A stretch of DNA of 64,000 nucleotides, taken from contig NZ_MTKN01000030.1 of the NCBI RefSeq assembly GCF_001975825.1, positions 31,032 through 95,031 on the forward strand, read 5' to 3'. The DNA comes from [Flexibacter] sp. ATCC 35208 (GTDB lineage: Bacteria; Bacteroidota; Bacteroidia; Chitinophagales; Chitinophagaceae). Below the pieces are notes generated by a model, which saw nothing but the letters and a program-made list of their open reading frames with translations, ran no database searches and had not been told where the DNA came from. Position numbers and translations under genes: made by a program. Shown here in pieces: positions 9,006-17,834 of this stretch (the stretch's first letter is position 1; the number at the start of each line of letters is the position of its first letter).

Positions 9006-9568
9006 TTATTTGATACTCACCAGCACTTTAATAACACCTGTTCCATTGCCATCAAAATTGGCCAGTGCCTTACCAATCACCTGTCCGTGTTCCACCTTGT
9101 CAATATCAGCTTTCATAGCATGACCCGCTTTGCTGGAAGTTACCAGCAGATCGCCACGTTTAATAGCCCCATTTTCACTGCATCCCTTGGTTGGAATCAC
9201 ACCAATCACCCCATTGGTACTTTGTCGGTCAGTTCACCTTTTAATTCCTCGTCTTCGGTGAGTAGCACACCTGGTTTGGTGGCATACACACCAACGACGA
9301 GCGTAGAGTATGGTTCGGAAGAAAGGGCAACAGTGCGGTCATCTTCAGTAGCACTGTAAGAAGAAATTTTACCTTCTATAGCAAAAGCTCCTGCTGCGTC
9401 AGCACCACTTGTTTGTGTACCACCATTGAAGAAACCACGGCCGGCTTTGTTCACGCGGGCCACGTTGCTACCGGCAAGCTGCAGGATCATGAGATTGCCG
9501 CTTGCGCTAGTGTGGTTGACGAGGATATGGTTGATAGAATCCGATGCTAATTCATTTACTAACTGCAA
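9006..9568 (-). pseudogene. C-terminal part of a tail-fibre-like repeat protein, frameshifted
   Basis: Two overlapping frames together encode one protein end. The first (9206-9568) runs LVVGVYATKPGVLL to DKVPMG and stops. The second (9006-9209) continues with VIGVIPTKGCSENGAIKRGD and ends GTGVIKVLVSIK. The shift lies at a GGGG tract near 9206; one extra G would restore the frame. This C-terminal block is typical of long Bacteroidota surface or fibre-like proteins, but most of the N-terminal part is absent, so the locus was truncated as well as frameshifted. Confidence 0.7.
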
Positions 9569-9720
9569 CTAAATGCAAATATGTCACAAATGTCTGTTGG
9601 GGGCAATATTCAATTCTTACATGGCGGTAATCATTTTTTAAATGGCAGGCAAGGGAGGACAATTGGTTGTGATGTAATACAAACAGAGGGGTGGGATAAT
9701 TGTTTTATATTAATAAAAAA

Positions 9721-9745
9721 AACCTGCGAAATTCCGCAGGTTTTT
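9721..9745 (-). terminator. Terminator after the PhnA-domain gene
   Basis: AACCTGCG (9721-9728) and CGCAGGTT (9735-9742) form a stem with A and T runs on either side, so it can terminate in both directions. It lies four bases past the phnA-type stop codon. Confidence 0.82.
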
Positions 9746-9748
9746 CAT

Positions 9749-10312
9749 TTATGATTTACGAACATATTTCGTAAGGATCACAATGGTTTGTTCATTGATC
9801 TTTCCTTCTATCTGTTCGGGATTGTCGCTGACTAATCTGATTTTACGTACAATCGTTCCTTTGGGGGCCATAAAGTTGGCGCCTTTTACATTCAGGCCCT
9901 GTGTCAGTACCACGGTATCGCCGTGTTCCAGTTCAGTACCATTGCTGTCACGATGAACGGCTTTTACTTCGAATGCGCTCAGTGCCCAGTGGCTCACTGA
10001 TTCATCTATTTCTACTCCATTTATGATTTCGGCTGCCCATTCCTGGTCTTTGTGTTTGTATAGCAGGCGATAACTCAGGGCCTGTACGCTGGGCTCCGGA
10101 TTCCATATACTACCAGCCAGTACATGCCAGTGCATAGCTGCTGTTGCATCTTCCATGGCGGCAGCGCAGGTGTTGCAAATCGCCACTTCATTTTCAATTG
10201 CATCATTGTTTTTGGGACTCACTGCAAAGGCTATCGAGGCATCTTCACCCGTGCACAGTTCACATGTGCCGTTACTGCGCTCCCTTAATGCAGGCGTAAT
10301 AGTTGTACTCAT
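9749..10312 (-). CDS. PhnA-domain zinc-ribbon protein (YjdM-like)
   Basis: This 187-residue protein begins with a zinc-ribbon pattern, CELC near 17-20 and CNTC near 47-50. It ends in the PhnA domain, seen as DSNGTELEHGDTVVLTQGLN and KGANFMAPKGTIVRKIRL. Despite the historic name, PhnA/YjdM proteins are not shown to cleave phosphonoacetate and the function is unknown. It is transcribed divergently from the Ada-like gene. A TATCTTTG -7-like box lies on its strand at 10341-10348. Confidence 0.87.
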   Translation of the reverse strand: MSTTITPALRERSNGTCELCTGEDASIAFAVSPKNNDAIENEVAICNTCAAAMEDATAAMHWHVLAGSIWNPEPSVQALSYRLLYKHKDQEWAAEIINGVEIDESVSHWALSAFEVKAVHRDSNGTELEHGDTVVLTQGLNVKGANFMAPKGTIVRKIRLVSDNPEQIEGKINEQTIVILTKYVRKS

Positions 10313-10398
10313 AAATGGTTTATTTTCTATATAAAAGGTGCAAAGATAAACGCATATTTCGGATTTTCTGTATTGACAGGAATCAGGACATTTGTATT

Positions 10399-11235
10399 AT
10401 GAAAATACAGGAGCATATTAATTATTCCCGGATTGCAGAGGCAATTGACTATATCAGGAACCATTTCCGGGAGCAACCGAACCTGGACGCGGTAGCAGAA
10501 AGTGTGCACCTGAGTCCGGCGCATTTCCAGCGAATGTTTACGGAATGGGCAGGCACAAGTCCCAAGAAATTTCTGCAATACATCAGTCTGGAATATGCCA
10601 AGGGGATGCTGAAGGAAACGACTATTTTTGATACCGCCTATGAAACCGGGCTGTCGAGTACCAGTCGTTTACATGATTTATTTATTGGGATTGAAGGTAT
10701 GACCCCGGCTGAATATAAGCATGGCGGTAAGGATCTGTTGATCAATTATAGTTTTGCTGAGAGTCCGTTTGGAAGTCTGATTGTAGCGTCTACGCCAAAG
10801 GGTGTTTGTTATATGGCATTTGATGCGGACGAAGTGCGGGCGTTGGAAGATCTTAAAGTGAAATTTCCGAATGCTGCTTTTGTACGCAAACTGGATTTGT
10901 TGCAACAAAATGCATTGTTCATTTTTCAGCATGACTGGACTAAACTACCAGAGATTAAATTACACCTGCGGGGAACGGATTTTCAACTGAAGGTATGGGA
11001 GAGTTTATTGAAGATACCTTTAGGAAAACTGTCTACCTATGGTGCGATCGCTGCCAATATCGGGAATCCGAATGCATCGCGGGCAGTGGGAACAGCCATT
11101 GGCAATAATCCAGTAGCATATTTAATTCCCTGTCACAGGGTGATACAATCCAGTGGTACATTCGGGGAATATATGTGGGGGAGCACGCGAAAAACGGCGA
11201 TCATAGGCTGGGAAGCTGCGAAGGCAGGGTTATAG
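10399..11235 (+). CDS. Ada-like AraC regulator fused to O6-methylguanine-DNA methyltransferase
   Basis: This 278-residue protein joins an AraC-type helix-turn-helix (about 12-108, DAVAESVHLSPAHFQRMF) to a methyltransferase domain. The domain carries the suicide cysteine in PCHRV (Cys245), after GAIAANIGNPNASRAVG. It removes alkyl groups from DNA and probably activates repair genes, like E. coli Ada but without the N-terminal phosphotriester-repair zinc domain. I start it at the internal ATG 10399; the open frame upstream (from 10315) has no domain content and overlaps the divergent promoter. Confidence 0.9.
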   Translation: MKIQEHINYSRIAEAIDYIRNHFREQPNLDAVAESVHLSPAHFQRMFTEWAGTSPKKFLQYISLEYAKGMLKETTIFDTAYETGLSSTSRLHDLFIGIEGMTPAEYKHGGKDLLINYSFAESPFGSLIVASTPKGVCYMAFDADEVRALEDLKVKFPNAAFVRKLDLLQQNALFIFQHDWTKLPEIKLHLRGTDFQLKVWESLLKIPLGKLSTYGAIAANIGNPNASRAVGTAIGNNPVAYLIPCHRVIQSSGTFGEYMWGSTRKTAIIGWEAAKAGL

Positions 11236-11476
11236 GTACAACTTTCTCCGGGAATGCCGCTTTCATTAAATTCCAGTTCTTTAATTTTTAAAGAGGTCGT
11301 GATACGGTTGATGTCCTTTTCCTTTTTATAGGTTCACCCGTATGACCGTAGAAGTGATATTTGAAGATCACATAGTGTAATAAAGGTCAACTAACCTGAA
11401 GGGTAACAAAATCTTTTCGTAAATATCTGAATATATTGAGAGTCGCATGGCACAAAGACATTATATTTATTGTGTA

Positions 11477-12904
11477 ATGAAAAGTACTGTCATATTATTG
11501 CTGGTCTTCCTGAGTGTGAAGGCCCGGGGGCAAACAGAGTTCCCTATTACCCGCTTTGGAGCAAAGTCTACGATGAATTTTGATAACGCCAATGCTATAC
11601 AGCGGGCGATTGATTCCGCTACTCTTAAGGGCGGGACAGTAATGATTCCTGCGGGGATGTACCTGACTAGCCCTTTGCAGTTAAAAAGTAATGTCACATT
11701 ACATTTGGATAAAGACGCCATTTTGTTCGGGAGTACGGAGCGGATGCACTACAGTGGTCCGGCGTTGATTGTGTGTAAGGGGCAGCAAAACGTGGGTATT
11801 ACAGGAGAAGGAATGATTGATGGACAGGGTAGGGAGTTGGTAGAAAATACCATTCAATGCCTGCGTGAGGGGAAGATCCAGGATGAGGAGTGGTTGAAAA
11901 AAAGACCAACTGAAAAAAACAGGCCCAACCTGTTGTACTTTGAAAACTGTACGGGGGTACGGATAAAGGGGGTGACCTTAAAGAATGCTGCCTGTTGGGT
12001 GCAGAATTATAAGGAGTGTACCCATGTGGTGATAGATGGAATTAATGTAGAAAGTACGGCTTATTGGAACAATGATGGGGTAGATATTGTTGATTCAAAG
12101 GATGTAGTGATTAAGAACAGTTATTTCAATGCGGCAGACGATGCAATATGTCTGAAGTCAGAAACTGCGGCGCGGACTTGTGAGGATGTCACTGTAGAAA
12201 ATTGTACGCTGCGTTCCAGTGCGAATGGGTTTAAATTAGGCACTGGATCACTGGGAGGGTTTAAGAATATTGTGGTAAAGAACATTACGGTGTTTGACAC
12301 TTATCGTTCAGCGATAGCTTTGGAGGCCGTAGATGGGGGATTTATAGAGAATGTGCATATTAGTGGGGTGAATGCCACGAACACCGGCAATGCCTTGTTT
12401 ATACGATTGGGGAAGCGGAATACAGATGACAGATACAGTACGGTCAATAATATTGTGATTGAAAAAGTAAAAGCGGAAATCCCGGCAGGTAAACCTGACA
12501 TCGGGTATCCGCAGGAAGGGCCATTACCGAAGATGCCGATTCAATATGTACTACCGATGGTGATTGCAGGGTTGCCTGGGCATCCGGTGAAAAATGTGCA
12601 GCTCATGGATATTGAAGTGGTCTATCAGGGAGAGCGTGTAAAAGGTGCGATCAATGTAGTACCGGATAACCCGGCTGGCTATCCGGAATTCACCATGTTT
12701 GGAGACCTGCCTGCATGGGGATTGTATGTAATGCATGCGGATAGTATTCAAATGTGGAATTTTAAAGTAGACGTGCGACGTGGAGATTCCAGATCTGCAT
12801 TAATGTTTGAGGATGTAAAGGCTATACTATTGAGGCATGTAAAAGTACCTGAAAAGAAGGAAATGAATACATCACATATCGAAGCGAAAACGCTATCCTT
12901 TTAA
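11477..12904 (+). CDS. Exported GH28-family glycosidase (polygalacturonase-like)
   Basis: This 475-residue protein, counted from the ATG at 11477, starts with a signal peptide (STVILLLVFLSVKARGQ). It then folds as a right-handed beta-helix of glycoside hydrolase family 28. The opening ITRFGAKSTMNFDNANAIQ is typical, as are NNDGVDIV and DDAICLKS, which carry the catalytic aspartates. The classical GHG position reads GFKLGTGSLGG, a form seen in many Bacteroidota GH28 enzymes of uncertain substrate. It probably acts on pectic or rhamnose-containing polymers in the periplasm. Ten codons upstream (11447) an alternative ATG exists but would bury the signal peptide. Confidence 0.87.
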   Translation: MKSTVILLLVFLSVKARGQTEFPITRFGAKSTMNFDNANAIQRAIDSATLKGGTVMIPAGMYLTSPLQLKSNVTLHLDKDAILFGSTERMHYSGPALIVCKGQQNVGITGEGMIDGQGRELVENTIQCLREGKIQDEEWLKKRPTEKNRPNLLYFENCTGVRIKGVTLKNAACWVQNYKECTHVVIDGINVESTAYWNNDGVDIVDSKDVVIKNSYFNAADDAICLKSETAARTCEDVTVENCTLRSSANGFKLGTGSLGGFKNIVVKNITVFDTYRSAIALEAVDGGFIENVHISGVNATNTGNALFIRLGKRNTDDRYSTVNNIVIEKVKAEIPAGKPDIGYPQEGPLPKMPIQYVLPMVIAGLPGHPVKNVQLMDIEVVYQGERVKGAINVVPDNPAGYPEFTMFGDLPAWGLYVMHADSIQMWNFKVDVRRGDSRSALMFEDVKAILLRHVKVPEKKEMNTSHIEAKTLSF

Positions 12905-12932
12905 AAATTATCTTTGTCCAAAATTGATACAT

Positions 12933-13400
12933 ATGTTCGAGCAATTATCATCTCTGATCCAGCAGCACAGTCAGCAAAGCGTAGCTGACAATCCCGCAAT
13001 ACCAAATGAACACAACCAGGGGGTTGTGGAAGAACTGAAGAATGTCATCCTCTCTAAAGTAACAGGTCTGGTAACCAGTGGTCAGACCGACAAAATTTCT
13101 GAAATGTTATCCTCCAATGGGGACACGCCTGAAACAAAAGACATGGAGAATAACTTTGCTACCAACATCATGCAGAAGTTCGGCATCAACAGTCAGGTAG
13201 CTACCACCATCGCAGCTACACTGATTCCTGGTATCCTGAACGCACTGCGTGGACAGGGTGGCATCCAGGAGATCTTAGCCTCTCTGGGAGGCGGTGGCAG
13301 CCTGAGTGGATTAAGCAGTTTAGGTGCAAAATTTGGCCTGGATAAAGATAATGACGGTGATGTGGACCTGAATGATTTAGGCAAGATGTTTAAGTTTTAA
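12933..13400 (+). CDS. Small protein with EF-hand-like C-terminus
   Basis: This 155-residue protein starts at the ATG at 12933. Its helical, glutamine-rich N-terminal half is followed by a hydrophobic segment (IAATLIPGILNALRG), a glycine/serine-rich linker and the Ca-binding-type loop DKDNDGDVDLNDLGKMF near the C-terminus. No signal peptide is visible and I do not recognise a named family. A TATCTTTG box at 12909-12916 may be its promoter, but it is very near the ATG and lacks a clear -33 element. A terminator follows. Confidence 0.75.
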   Translation: MFEQLSSLIQQHSQQSVADNPAIPNEHNQGVVEELKNVILSKVTGLVTSGQTDKISEMLSSNGDTPETKDMENNFATNIMQKFGINSQVATTIAATLIPGILNALRGQGGIQEILASLGGGGSLSGLSSLGAKFGLDKDNDGDVDLNDLGKMFKF

Positions 13401-13421
13401 CATTTAACTAATAATAAGGTG

Positions 13422-13456
13422 AAACCCGCTTTGGCTCAACGCTGAAGCGGGTTTAT
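13422..13456 (+). terminator. Terminator after the EF-hand-like gene
   Basis: AAACCCGCTT (13422-13431) pairs with AAGCGGGTTT (13445-13454), with a 13-base loop and a short T-containing tail. Confidence 0.8.
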
Positions 13457-13620
13457 TACTTAATATATTGGGTTGATAGACTAAGCAGGAAGATTTTTTA
13501 TATCAAAGATTTACTTTAATATAGTGTCCGTATTAATTAACCACCACATGAAGAACTGATCCCACCAGTCAGTCCTGATGATCTATCTTTCTTTAATCAT
13601 TTATTAAAAACGCTATCCCC

Positions 13621-14541
13621 ATGGCAGAATCAAAGACCAGGCAGCAAACTGCTTTAGGTGATGTGGCCGCACGGCAACTGGCCATCGCCACACGTACCGT
13701 TCCTCAGATGAGTACTATTACCCCCCGGTGGCTGACCCATTTATTAAGCTGGATACCTGTAGAATCCGGGATCTATCGCCTGAACAGGGTGAAAGATGCT
13801 ACCCAGGTAGAAGTAGACTGTGGTGGTCGTGACGAACGTACACTTCCTCAAACATTCGTCGACTACATCGAGGATGCAAGAGAGTATATGTTGACAGCGG
13901 TGAACACAGTACTGGATGTACACACCCGTGTGTCAGATCTGTATAGTAAACCTTATAACCAGATCAGTGAACAATTACGTTTGACGATTGAGGCAATCAA
14001 AGAACGTCAGGAAAGCGAATTAATCAACAACAAGGAGTACGGTCTGTTGAGCAGTATTGCGCCTTCACAGCGCATCAAAACCCGTACAGGTGCACCGACA
14101 CCGGATGATATGGATGACCTGCTTGTAAAGGTGTGGAAAGAGCCGGGTTTCTTTCTGACACATCCGCTTACCATTGCAGCATTTGGCAGGGAATGTACCC
14201 GCAGGGGTGTACCGCCGCCAACAGTTTCCCTTTTTGGTTCGCAATTTATTACATGGAGAGGGGTGCCACTGATTCCTTCTGATAAAGTACCGGTAGAGAA
14301 AGGTAAGTCCAAGATCCTCCTGATCCGCACTGGTGAGAGCAGGCAGGGTGTGGTGGGGCTGTACCAGCCTAACTTGCCGGGCGAACAGTCACCGGGATTA
14401 TCCGTAAGATTTATGGGTATCAATGAGCGTGCGATCGCTTCATATTTGGTATCACTGTATTGTTCGCTGGCAGTATTGGTAGATGACGCCATAGCTGTAC
14501 TTGAAGACGTAGAAATCGGTAAATATCATGAGTACAAGTAA
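13621..14541 (+). CDS. Family 2A encapsulin shell protein (SrpI-like)
   Basis: This 306-residue protein has the HK97-fold encapsulin family 2 pattern: DVAARQLAIATRTVPQM at the start (N-arm), TPDDMDDLLVKVWKEPGFFL, the AFGRECTRRGVPPPTVSLFG segment, then QFITWRGVPLIPSDKVPV and SRQGVVGLYQPNLPGE. There is no cyclic-nucleotide-binding insert, so it fits type 2A rather than 2B. Family 2A shells form closed protein nanocompartments that package cysteine desulfurase and are linked to sulfur storage. The gene overlaps the downstream desulfurase by 14 bases, which implies translational coupling and a fixed shell-to-cargo ratio. Confidence 0.92.
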   Translation: MAESKTRQQTALGDVAARQLAIATRTVPQMSTITPRWLTHLLSWIPVESGIYRLNRVKDATQVEVDCGGRDERTLPQTFVDYIEDAREYMLTAVNTVLDVHTRVSDLYSKPYNQISEQLRLTIEAIKERQESELINNKEYGLLSSIAPSQRIKTRTGAPTPDDMDDLLVKVWKEPGFFLTHPLTIAAFGRECTRRGVPPPTVSLFGSQFITWRGVPLIPSDKVPVEKGKSKILLIRTGESRQGVVGLYQPNLPGEQSPGLSVRFMGINERAIASYLVSLYCSLAVLVDDAIAVLEDVEIGKYHEYK

Positions 14542-16228
14542 TCCAATAGAAACTGCGTTCCTTGAGCAACTGGCGAATCAGTATTTCCAGGCGCAACCGG
14601 GGCAACAGCCAGTATCTTCATCACATAATGATATCCTGCTGCAACATGGGGAGACCGTTAATATGGCGGAGCCTCAGACCAGTTTGCATGATCCGCATTT
14701 TCCGGGTGGCAGGGGGCCGATACCGGCTTCTGTGGCGGGGAGTGGGAAGTCTCCTTCTGCGCAGCAGTTAGGGGAGGATCCGAAGATTGGAGGGCTGGGG
14801 AGCCAGGTGAATACTTCTACGCTTACTTCTACAGGCGGGGGTAGAACGCCTTCTTCATTGCCGTTGGAGCATGAGAATACGTTTGAGGAGCAGTTACAGG
14901 CGGCGTTGAAGGGAATATCGCAGTATGTGCCGACGGGACAGTTGCCTTTTGCCGACTCTTCTTATTATTTCATGCCATCTGATGGCCAGTCTATTACTGC
15001 CGCTGCGCCTTTTGATGTGAACAGGGTGAAAGCAGATTTCCCCATTCTCAATCAATATGTAAACGGCCGTCCGCTGATCTGGCTGGACAATGCTGCGACA
15101 ACGCAGAAACCCAGGCACGTGATTGAAAGACTCAGCTATTTCTATGAGCATGAGAATTCCAATATTCACCGCGGGGCGCACACATTAGCTGCAAGAGCCA
15201 CAGATGCATACGAAGAAGCCCGCAAAAAGGTACAGCTCTTTCTGAATGCAGGTAGTCCGAACGAAATTGTATTCGTACGTGGTACCACAGAAGCCATCAA
15301 CCTGGTAGCAAATAGCTGGGGTGATCAAAACATCAAAGCTGGCGATGAGATTGTAGTGACTCATTTGGAGCACCATGCGAACATCGTTCCCTGGCAGCAG
15401 CTGGCAGCCAGAAAAGGAGCCATATTGAAAGTTGCGCCTGTAGATGAAGATGGGCAAATCATACTGGAAGAATATGCACGTTTATTAGGCCCGAAAACCA
15501 AACTTGTATCCTTCACGCAGGTGAGCAATGCGTTGGGTACTGTAACGCCTGCGAAGCAGATGACAGACCTTGCACACCAGGCAGGAGCGAAAGTATTAAT
15601 AGACGGAGCTCAATCCGTATCGCACATGAAAGCGGATGTGCGCTATCTGGATGCCGACTGGTTTGCATTTTCAGGGCATAAGGTATTTGGTCCTACGGGA
15701 ATCGGTGTATTATATGGCAAGGAAGCTTTACTGAATGAAACCCAACCCTGGCAGGGTGGGGGAAACATGATCAGTGATGTGACCTTTGAACATACTAAAT
15801 ACCAACCGGCACCTGCCCGTTTTGAGGCAGGTACGGGGAATATAGCCGATGCAGTAGGATTGGGTGCTGCAATTGATTATGTAAACAGTATAGGCATAGA
15901 GGTAATACACCAGTACGAGCATTATTTATTGCAATATGCTACGCGGTTACTCAAGGATATTCCTGGATTGAGATTGATCGGTACGGCGCCGGATAAGGCA
16001 GGCGTGCTATCGTTTGTATTACAGGGATTCCGTACAGAGGAAGTGGGGACGGCGTTAAGCAATAATGGTATCGCTGTACGTTCCGGCCATCACTGTGCGC
16101 AGCCGATACTGCGGCGGTTTGGGTTAGAGAGTAGTGTGCGACCGTCATTGGCGTTTTATAATACCTGTACGGATATTGATGCATTGGTAAATACAGTAAG
16201 GAAATTAAGAAGCGCCTCTCCTTTGTGA
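14528..16228 (+). CDS. Encapsulin cargo cysteine desulfurase (SufS-like with N-terminal loading extension)
   Basis: This 566-residue enzyme has two parts. Residues 1-160 are low-complexity, Gly/Ser/Pro/Gln-rich and probably disordered, with short conserved islands (DPHFPGGRGPIPASVAGSG, HENTFEEQLQAAL, YYFMP) that fit the cargo-loading extension of family 2A systems. Residues 163-566 are a SufS-type PLP-dependent desulfurase, with the PLP lysine Lys385 in SGHKVFGPTG and the persulfide cysteine Cys523 in RSGHHCAQP. It takes sulfur from cysteine, leaving alanine, inside the shell. No SufE or SufU partner gene is adjacent. The stop codon sits inside the terminator stem. Confidence 0.93.
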   Translation: MSTSNPIETAFLEQLANQYFQAQPGQQPVSSSHNDILLQHGETVNMAEPQTSLHDPHFPGGRGPIPASVAGSGKSPSAQQLGEDPKIGGLGSQVNTSTLTSTGGGRTPSSLPLEHENTFEEQLQAALKGISQYVPTGQLPFADSSYYFMPSDGQSITAAAPFDVNRVKADFPILNQYVNGRPLIWLDNAATTQKPRHVIERLSYFYEHENSNIHRGAHTLAARATDAYEEARKKVQLFLNAGSPNEIVFVRGTTEAINLVANSWGDQNIKAGDEIVVTHLEHHANIVPWQQLAARKGAILKVAPVDEDGQIILEEYARLLGPKTKLVSFTQVSNALGTVTPAKQMTDLAHQAGAKVLIDGAQSVSHMKADVRYLDADWFAFSGHKVFGPTGIGVLYGKEALLNETQPWQGGGNMISDVTFEHTKYQPAPARFEAGTGNIADAVGLGAAIDYVNSIGIEVIHQYEHYLLQYATRLLKDIPGLRLIGTAPDKAGVLSFVLQGFRTEEVGTALSNNGIAVRSGHHCAQPILRRFGLESSVRPSLAFYNTCTDIDALVNTVRKLRSASPL

Positions 16229-16240
16229 GGCGTTTCTTTT
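16213..16240 (+). terminator. Terminator overlapping the desulfurase stop codon
   Basis: CGCCTC (16213-16218) pairs with GAGGCG (16227-16232) and is followed by a T-rich tail to 16240. The TGA stop is at 16226-16228, so the last coding codons form the left arm and loop. Confidence 0.8.
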
Positions 16241-16311
16241 ATAGTTTTAAGGAGAGGTGGTTGTATGGTTTTGATTAGCTAAGGATTGCGAAGTAGGATC
16301 TGGGAGGGAAT

Positions 16312-16845
16312 TTACACTTTCAACGATCCCCTAAACCCCCTTGCAGCATAATAAGATTGCGCCCCATTATGATAAACAAACACCTGATCATATCTGCGAT
16401 CCCCAAAGATTGCCCCACCTAATTTTCTGATAGCAGCTGGCGTAACCAGCCAACTGGAAGTTTTCAGATCAAACGCCCCCAATTCCTGCAGCCCCCTATA
16501 CTCCTCCTCAGTTAGCAACTCTATCCCTATTGCCGCCGCCATCTCAGTAGCACTATCCGCTGGCTTTGCTTCCTTTCTTTCATCCAGCGCCTGCTGATCA
16601 TAACACACACTTCTGCGGCCTTTAGGGCTTTCTGGCGAACAATCTACGAAAGTATATTCCCCTGTTTTTTTATCAAATGCAATCACATCCGGCTCTCCGC
16701 CAGTTTCCTCCATAATACCGAGAACTTTTAATTTCTTTGGACTGGCAATTAGTTTTGCTTCTACCTTTGCCCATTCAATTTCTTTGTGGCGATTTGCATG
16801 TTTTTCAAAACGGGCTTTTAATATTTTCAGCAGTTCAGTACTCAT
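16312..16845 (-). CDS. DUF4256 domain protein
   Basis: This 177-residue cytosolic protein matches DUF4256 over its length: KLKVLGIMEETGGEPDV, GEYTFVDCSPESPKGRRSVC, the EMAAAIGIELLTEEEYRGLQ segment and GDRRYDQVFVYHNGAQSYY. The function of the family is unknown. It stands directly downstream of the decayed AHSA1 tail and the ArsR/AHSA1 pair on the same strand. Confidence 0.87.
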   Translation of the reverse strand: MSTELLKILKARFEKHANRHKEIEWAKVEAKLIASPKKLKVLGIMEETGGEPDVIAFDKKTGEYTFVDCSPESPKGRRSVCYDQQALDERKEAKPADSATEMAAAIGIELLTEEEYRGLQELGAFDLKTSSWLVTPAAIRKLGGAIFGDRRYDQVFVYHNGAQSYYAARGFRGSLKV

Positions 16846-16849
16846 ACGG

Positions 16850-16927
16850 TTATTTTAATTTTTTTACAACTTTCTATGATTGATTGAGTGCAATGTTTAG
16901 ACCTTTTTTGAAAGGGAATTTCAGCAT
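16850..16927 (-). pseudogene. Duplicated, decayed 3' end of an AHSA1 gene
   Basis: These 26 codons align without gaps to the last 26 codons of the neighbouring AHSA1 gene (16951-17028). They read MLKFPFKKGLNIALNQS, then an in-frame TAG where the intact copy has CAG, then KVVKKLK and TAA. It is the tail of a second, tandem AHSA1 gene of which nothing else remains, with the units offset by 101 bases. Confidence 0.8.
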
Positions 16928-16950
16928 GCCTGATATCGATACTTTTATCG

Positions 16951-17418
16951 TTATTTTAATTTGTTAACGACTTCCTGTAAGCGATTATGTGCCATATTTA
17001 AACCTTGTCTGAAAGGCAATTTCAGCATCTGGTCTCTCAATGCTCCCGATCTATATATAATCTGCATAGTGAGTTTGCTGTTATCTTCATCCAGGGCCTC
17101 AAATTCAAGGAATTCCAGTTGCACATCAAAAGGTGCATTCCCCATTTCGAAAGTGCGGGTAATTTTTTTATTCGGCACAAACTCGTGATAAACACCACTT
17201 GCCGTGAAGACGATTTTACCTTCCCCATCGCTGGTATCAAACTGCCAGCTACCGGATTTTTTATTTTCCAGTTTTACAACTTTTGTGTTCATCCATTGGG
17301 CTACAATATCAGCATCTTCATATGCCTTGAATAACAGTTCTACAGGCAGTTCAAACTCCCTCGTAATGGTGAGTTGCTGTTGACCTTCTTCAGCGTGGAT
17401 TTTAGTCTTCAGTTCCAT
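16951..17418 (-). CDS. AHSA1/START-fold (SRPBCC) protein
   Basis: This 155-residue protein has the activator-of-Hsp90 homologue (AHSA1) helix-grip fold. It opens with TITREFELPVELLFKAYEDA and contains VAQWMNTKV, ASGVYHEFVPNKKITRTFEM and the closing amphipathic helix GLNMAHNRLQEVVNKLK. Such proteins bind small hydrophobic ligands, and the ligand here is unknown. It lies 76 bases downstream of an ArsR-type repressor gene, a very common pairing in Bacteroidota in which the repressor controls both. Confidence 0.88.
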   Translation of the reverse strand: MELKTKIHAEEGQQQLTITREFELPVELLFKAYEDADIVAQWMNTKVVKLENKKSGSWQFDTSDGEGKIVFTASGVYHEFVPNKKITRTFEMGNAPFDVQLEFLEFEALDEDNSKLTMQIIYRSGALRDQMLKLPFRQGLNMAHNRLQEVVNKLK

Positions 17419-17494
17419 TTATTTCTATTTGCAGGTTTCGTAATATCATCCCTTTTATCCTCCTTTACGGAAAGTACATTAAGGAATGGGTGAC

Positions 17495-17815
17495 CTATTT
17501 CTTCTTGTAGTTTTTCATAATATCCTCCAACTTATTGAACCTGTCATCCCATAGTTTCCGGAATGGTTCAATAAAATCAGCAATCTCTTTCATCTTATTT
17601 GGGTTCAGGTGATAGTAAATTTCCCTGCCATTTTGCTGTTGTTCAAGCAACTCACATTCAGTTAGAATCGCCAGGTGTTTTGACACGGTAGGTCGCGCAG
17701 TATTGAAGTTTGCGGCAATAGATCCGGCAGTCATCGCCTGTGACGCCACCAGCATTAGAATAGCCCTCCTGGTCGGGTCCGCAATGGCCTGAAACACGTC
17801 TCTTCTGATTATCAT
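17495..17815 (-). CDS. ArsR-family transcriptional repressor
   Basis: This 106-residue winged helix-turn-helix protein reads VFQAIADPTRRAILMLVASQ, AGSIAANFNTARPTVSKHLA and LLEQQQNGREIYYHLNP. It lacks the CxC metal site of classical ArsR sensors, fitting the non-metal subgroup that pairs with AHSA1 proteins. Its promoter contains a perfect palindrome (17845-17862) between the -33 and -7 boxes, so direct autorepression is very likely. Confidence 0.9.
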   Translation of the reverse strand: MIIRRDVFQAIADPTRRAILMLVASQAMTAGSIAANFNTARPTVSKHLAILTECELLEQQQNGREIYYHLNPNKMKEIADFIEPFRKLWDDRFNKLEDIMKNYKKK

Positions 17816-17834
17816 GGGTGAAGGTATTTGTGTA

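Noticed and set aside
11447..11476. Upstream ATG for the GH28 gene
   Set aside because: It would place ten extra residues before the signal peptide; the ATG at 11477 gives a normal one.
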